A stretch of DNA of 64,000 bases from Nostoc sp. RI_552. Lineage in GTDB: Bacteria > Cyanobacteriota > Cyanobacteriia > Cyanobacteriales > Nostocaceae. The notes below the pieces were generated by a model. That model was given only the letters and a program-made list of their open reading frames with translations, was not told the origin of the DNA and searched no databases. The stretch covers positions 16,240-80,239 of the forward strand of contig WGNO01000055.1 in assembly GCA_016124525.1 (NCBI GenBank), read 5' to 3'. The number at the start of each line of letters is the position of its first letter. The stretch's first letter is position 1. Both the position numbers and the translations under genes were made by a program. Shown here piece by piece: positions 61,847 to 64,000 of the stretch.

Positions 61847-62245
61847 ATGAATCTTAAGAAAATTGCTAAGGATACAGCCAAGACTCTTCAAAGCTATCTG
61901 ACTTATCAAGCGCTTAAAACAGTATTGGCACAGCTAGGCGAAACTAACCCTCCATTGGCACTTTGGCTACATAACTTTTCCGCCGATAAAATTCAAGACG
62001 GAGAAGCTTATCTTGAGCAACTGTTCCTTGAAAGGCCAGACTTGGCATTACGGATTATGACTGTCAGAGAACATATAGCGGTAGAAGTCGCCGAATTCCT
62101 TCCGGAAATGGTTCTCACAGGCATTCAGCAAGGCAATATGGAACAACGTCGCCAGCACCTAGAACGCATTACACAAATAGATACATCTCACCCCAGTCTA
62201 CAATCAGAACATCAGACAAGTTTAGATCCCAATAGTGAACAGTAA
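61847..62245 (+). CDS. rbcX: Rubisco assembly chaperone RbcX
   Basis: The 132-residue helical protein binds the C-terminal tail of RbcL as a homodimer and assembles RbcL8 cores. Conserved pieces are AKTLQSYLTYQALKTVLAQL, NPPLALWLHNFS and GEAYLEQLFLERPDLALRIMTVREHIA. The C-terminal 20 or so residues are a variable polar tail. It lies 102 bp after rbcL and 70 bp before rbcS. Confidence 0.95.
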   Translation: MNLKKIAKDTAKTLQSYLTYQALKTVLAQLGETNPPLALWLHNFSADKIQDGEAYLEQLFLERPDLALRIMTVREHIAVEVAEFLPEMVLTGIQQGNMEQRRQHLERITQIDTSHPSLQSEHQTSLDPNSEQ

Positions 62246-62315
62246 TCACTTTTAATTGATAACTGTTGACTCACGACCGCAAAGTAATATCAATCGCAAC
62301 CCATTACCAAAAGCT

Positions 62316-62645
62316 ATGCAAACTTTACCAAAAGAGCGTCGTTACGAAACCCTTTCCTACTTACCACCTCTTTCTGATGCTCAAATTGCCAAGCAAATTC
62401 AGTACATTTTGAATCAAGGTTACATCCCAGCTGTTGAGTTCAACGAAACTTCTGAGCCAACAGAATTATTCTGGACAATGTGGAAACTACCTTTGTTTGG
62501 TGCTAAATCCACTCAAGAAGTACTTAGCGAAGTACAAGCTTGCCGTTCTCAATACAGCAACTGCTATATCCGTGTTGTTGGTTTTGACAACATCAAGCAG
62601 TGCCAAGTTCTCAGCTTTATTGTTCACAAACCCAGCAGATACTAA
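62316..62645 (+). CDS. rbcS: Rubisco small subunit
   Basis: The protein has 109 residues from [19 protein letters not shown] at 62316; the frame is open further upstream, but that is not the family start. It carries [25 protein letters not shown], and [19 protein letters not shown]. The 109-residue length and short betaA-betaB loop are those of cyanobacterial form IB. It ends the operon, with a terminator at 62700. Confidence 0.97.
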   Translation: MQTLPKERRYETLSYLPPLSDAQIAKQIQYILNQGYIPAVEFNETSEPTELFWTMWKLPLFGAKSTQEVLSEVQACRSQYSNCYIRVVGFDNIKQCQVLSFIVHKPSRY

Positions 62646-62699
62646 AACTGGAAAAGCTTAATTAATCTTGGGAAAGTTGAATTAATTTTCCCCCAATAC

Positions 62700-62731
62700 A
62701 GAGGTAGATTTTTCTGCCTCTTTTATTTTTA
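62700..62731 (+). terminator. terminator of the rbc operon
   Basis: AGAGGTAGA pairs with TCTGCCTCT across a short T loop (one mismatch), followed by TTTTATTTTT, 55 bases after rbcS. Confidence 0.85.
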
Positions 62732-62756
62732 AGGGAGTATGGAATTGCCTATATTA

Positions 62757-63600
62757 GAGAGCATTTGTAAAGTAAATCTTTAGACAACAAGACGACGTAT
62801 ATGGCAGTTTCACTCATTTCTGGCAGATGCTCATAATCCATAGTGAGACGACGGTACTGGTTCAACCAACCGAATGTTCTTTCTACTACCCAACGTTTGG
62901 GCAAAACCTTTCATTCTTGTTCAGTACGCCGTATTACCTCAACATGAGCTTGAATCATCAACCAGACACAAAGCGCAAATTTATCACCCTCATAACCGGA
63001 ATCTACCCATAAAACTTCCACTTTTTCTAGTAATTCTGGACGTTATTTTAGTAACTTCATCAAAGCATAGGCAGCAAGTACTCTTTCTGGGGCATTTCCT
63101 TCGCTGACAACAACTTTCAACAACAGTCCCAGGCTATCAAGTATAGTTTGTCCCTTTCTTCCTTTTACCTTTTTAGCTCCATCAAAGCCGTACACATCCC
63201 CCTTTTTTCAGCGGTTTTTACCGACTGGCTGTTTGCCGCGATCGCAGTAGGTTGTGTTGATTTACCTAATTTTGAGCGAACTTGACCACGCAATGTATGG
63301 TTTAGTTTTTCCCAGACCCCCCAGCGCGGAAAGTCCCCAGGAAGTATATCCCATTCACACCCCGTTTTTAAGTGATAGTAGATAGCATTACACTCTTCAC
63401 GCATATCAGTTGTGCGAGGATGACCTCCAGATTTAGCTAGTGGAATTAAGGGAGCGAGAATTTCCCATTCTGAGTCGCTAAGGTCGGTAGAATAAGCTTT
63501 CCTAGCCATTTTTCCTAAGTATTTATACTGCTTTAAACGTATCCTATCTTTGCAATTTCTCAAAGCAAACCATTTTTAGATTTACTTTATAAATAGCCTC
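62757..63600 (-). mobile_element. degenerate IS5-family element
   Basis: Terminal inverted repeats of 22 bp agree in 18 positions: left GAGAGCATTTGTAAAGTAAATC, right (reverse complement) GAGGCTATTTATAAAGTAAATC. TTA flanks both sides (62754-62756 and 63601-63603). The interior holds a broken IS1031-type transposase. It abuts the truncated end of an IS630 transposase. Confidence 0.85.
62790..63509 (-). pseudogene. IS5-family transposase, frameshifted
   Basis: The N-terminal part (MARKAYSTDLSDSEWEILAPL, then GGHPRTTDMREECNAIYYHLKTG) and QSVKTAEKRG are intact. About 15 codons are missing between LPGDFP and GVWEKLNHTL. Frames change repeatedly after 63165, and the C-terminal motif [19 protein letters not shown] appears only as [19 protein letters not shown] in a shifted frame. 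It is certainly non-functional. Confidence 0.85.
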
Positions 63601-64000
63601 TTAATCAAGAGCAGTGGCAATAAGAATATCAACCATTTGTGCAGTAGTGGGAGAAAAGGAGCGTAAAAAAGCTCTTAATTGTGACCACCAGTGTTCCATA
63701 GGATTAAAGTCAGGAGAATAGGGCGATTGATAAAGAACTTTTGCGCCCACAGATTCAATTAAAGGTTTAATTTCTTGTACTTTATGGGCGGCTACATTAT
63801 CCATCACAACTACAGCACCAGGCCACAGTTGGGGAAGTAAACATTTTTCGACAAAGACTGTAAATACATTTCCATTCATAGAACCATTTATGGTCATGAC
63901 TGCTAAAACTTTGTTTATACTAATGGCCCCAATCACCGTGACCTTGGCTCCACGATAAAATGGCTGGAAATCATACACTCTCGTGCCTTGGGGACTTCGA
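63601..64000 (-). CDS. IS630-family transposase, partial
   Basis: The frame runs off the right edge of the window. It holds the DDE_3 catalytic block: VTVIGAISINKVLAVMTING, AVVVMDNVAAHKV with the second Asp, and LYQSPYSPDFNPMEHWWSQL with the third acidic residue (Glu). The C-terminus ends abruptly at ALD, where the stop codon is the TTA target duplication of the adjacent IS5 element, so the transposase tail is cut. Confidence 0.85.
   Translation of the reverse strand, partial: RSPQGTRVYDFQPFYRGAKVTVIGAISINKVLAVMTINGSMNGNVFTVFVEKCLLPQLWPGAVVVMDNVAAHKVQEIKPLIESVGAKVLYQSPYSPDFNPMEHWWSQLRAFLRSFSPTTAQMVDILIATALD

Overview
The window reads as a chromosomal segment of a filamentous, probably heterocyst-forming cyanobacterium (order Nostocales). 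The evidence is a form I Rubisco operon in the order rbcL-rbcX-rbcS, light-dependent protochlorophyllide reductase, a high-light-inducible protein, a helical carotenoid protein next to an OCP C-terminal-domain homologue, a principal sigma factor of the cyanobacterial type, a CIRCE-controlled stand-alone groEL, more than twenty GCGATCGC (HIP1) octamers, and short tandem repeats of the Nostoc type between genes. Genus cannot be fixed by eye.

Layout. 1-12.7 kb: a truncated alpha/beta hydrolase, a membrane protein, a WecG-type glycosyltransferase, a NarL-type response regulator, the CTDH/HCP carotenoid-protein pair, queG coupled to a HAD phosphatase, a MacA/MacB-type tripartite efflux operon and a TPR protein. 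13-18 kb: a CheY-like regulator, a GyrA/ParC-type topoisomerase subunit, hli and sigA. 18-21.4 kb: a gene-poor, AT-rich stretch with two decayed IS4-type elements. 21.4-35 kb: gyrB, miaA, glcD, a lipoprotein, a decayed hydrolase, a two-domain cell-wall hydrolase, dnaG, a Uma2 nuclease, por, a lumenal pentapeptide protein and yraN. 35-45 kb: thioredoxin, fabG, a 1.75-kb insertion carrying an IS4 relic and a frameshifted DNA methyltransferase, a WecA/MraY-family transferase, groEL, rnpB, rnc and a Gfo/Idh oxidoreductase. 45-58 kb: a TnpB relic, a sensor histidine kinase, a RibD-like reductase, a FemAB-like acyltransferase, prmA-queA, serA, panE with an oxalyl-CoA-synthetase-like ligase, and panB. 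58-64 kb: ISL3, propeller, IS5 and IS630 debris flanking rbcL-rbcX-rbcS.

Functional links. The HCP/CTDH pair points to carotenoid-based photoprotection by the split equivalents of OCP. The panE-ligase pair is translationally coupled, with panB nearby. The prmA-queA pair overlaps or abuts. Most other genes are single housekeeping units, as is usual in Nostocales.

The most notable structures are mobile-DNA signatures. (i) A 40-bp near-perfect direct repeat of the fabG 3' end brackets the methyltransferase insertion. (ii) Three copies of a roughly 115-bp MITE have 3-bp TTA/TAA target duplications, and two of them sit exactly on stop codons (queA and panE). (iii) An IS5-type relic shows the same target duplication. 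(iv) There are two internally deleted derivatives of one IS4 element. I found no CRISPR array and no tRNA or rRNA gene. I see no convincing previously undescribed multi-gene system; the best candidates for follow-up are the fabG-bracketed methyltransferase insertion and the stop-codon-targeting MITE.
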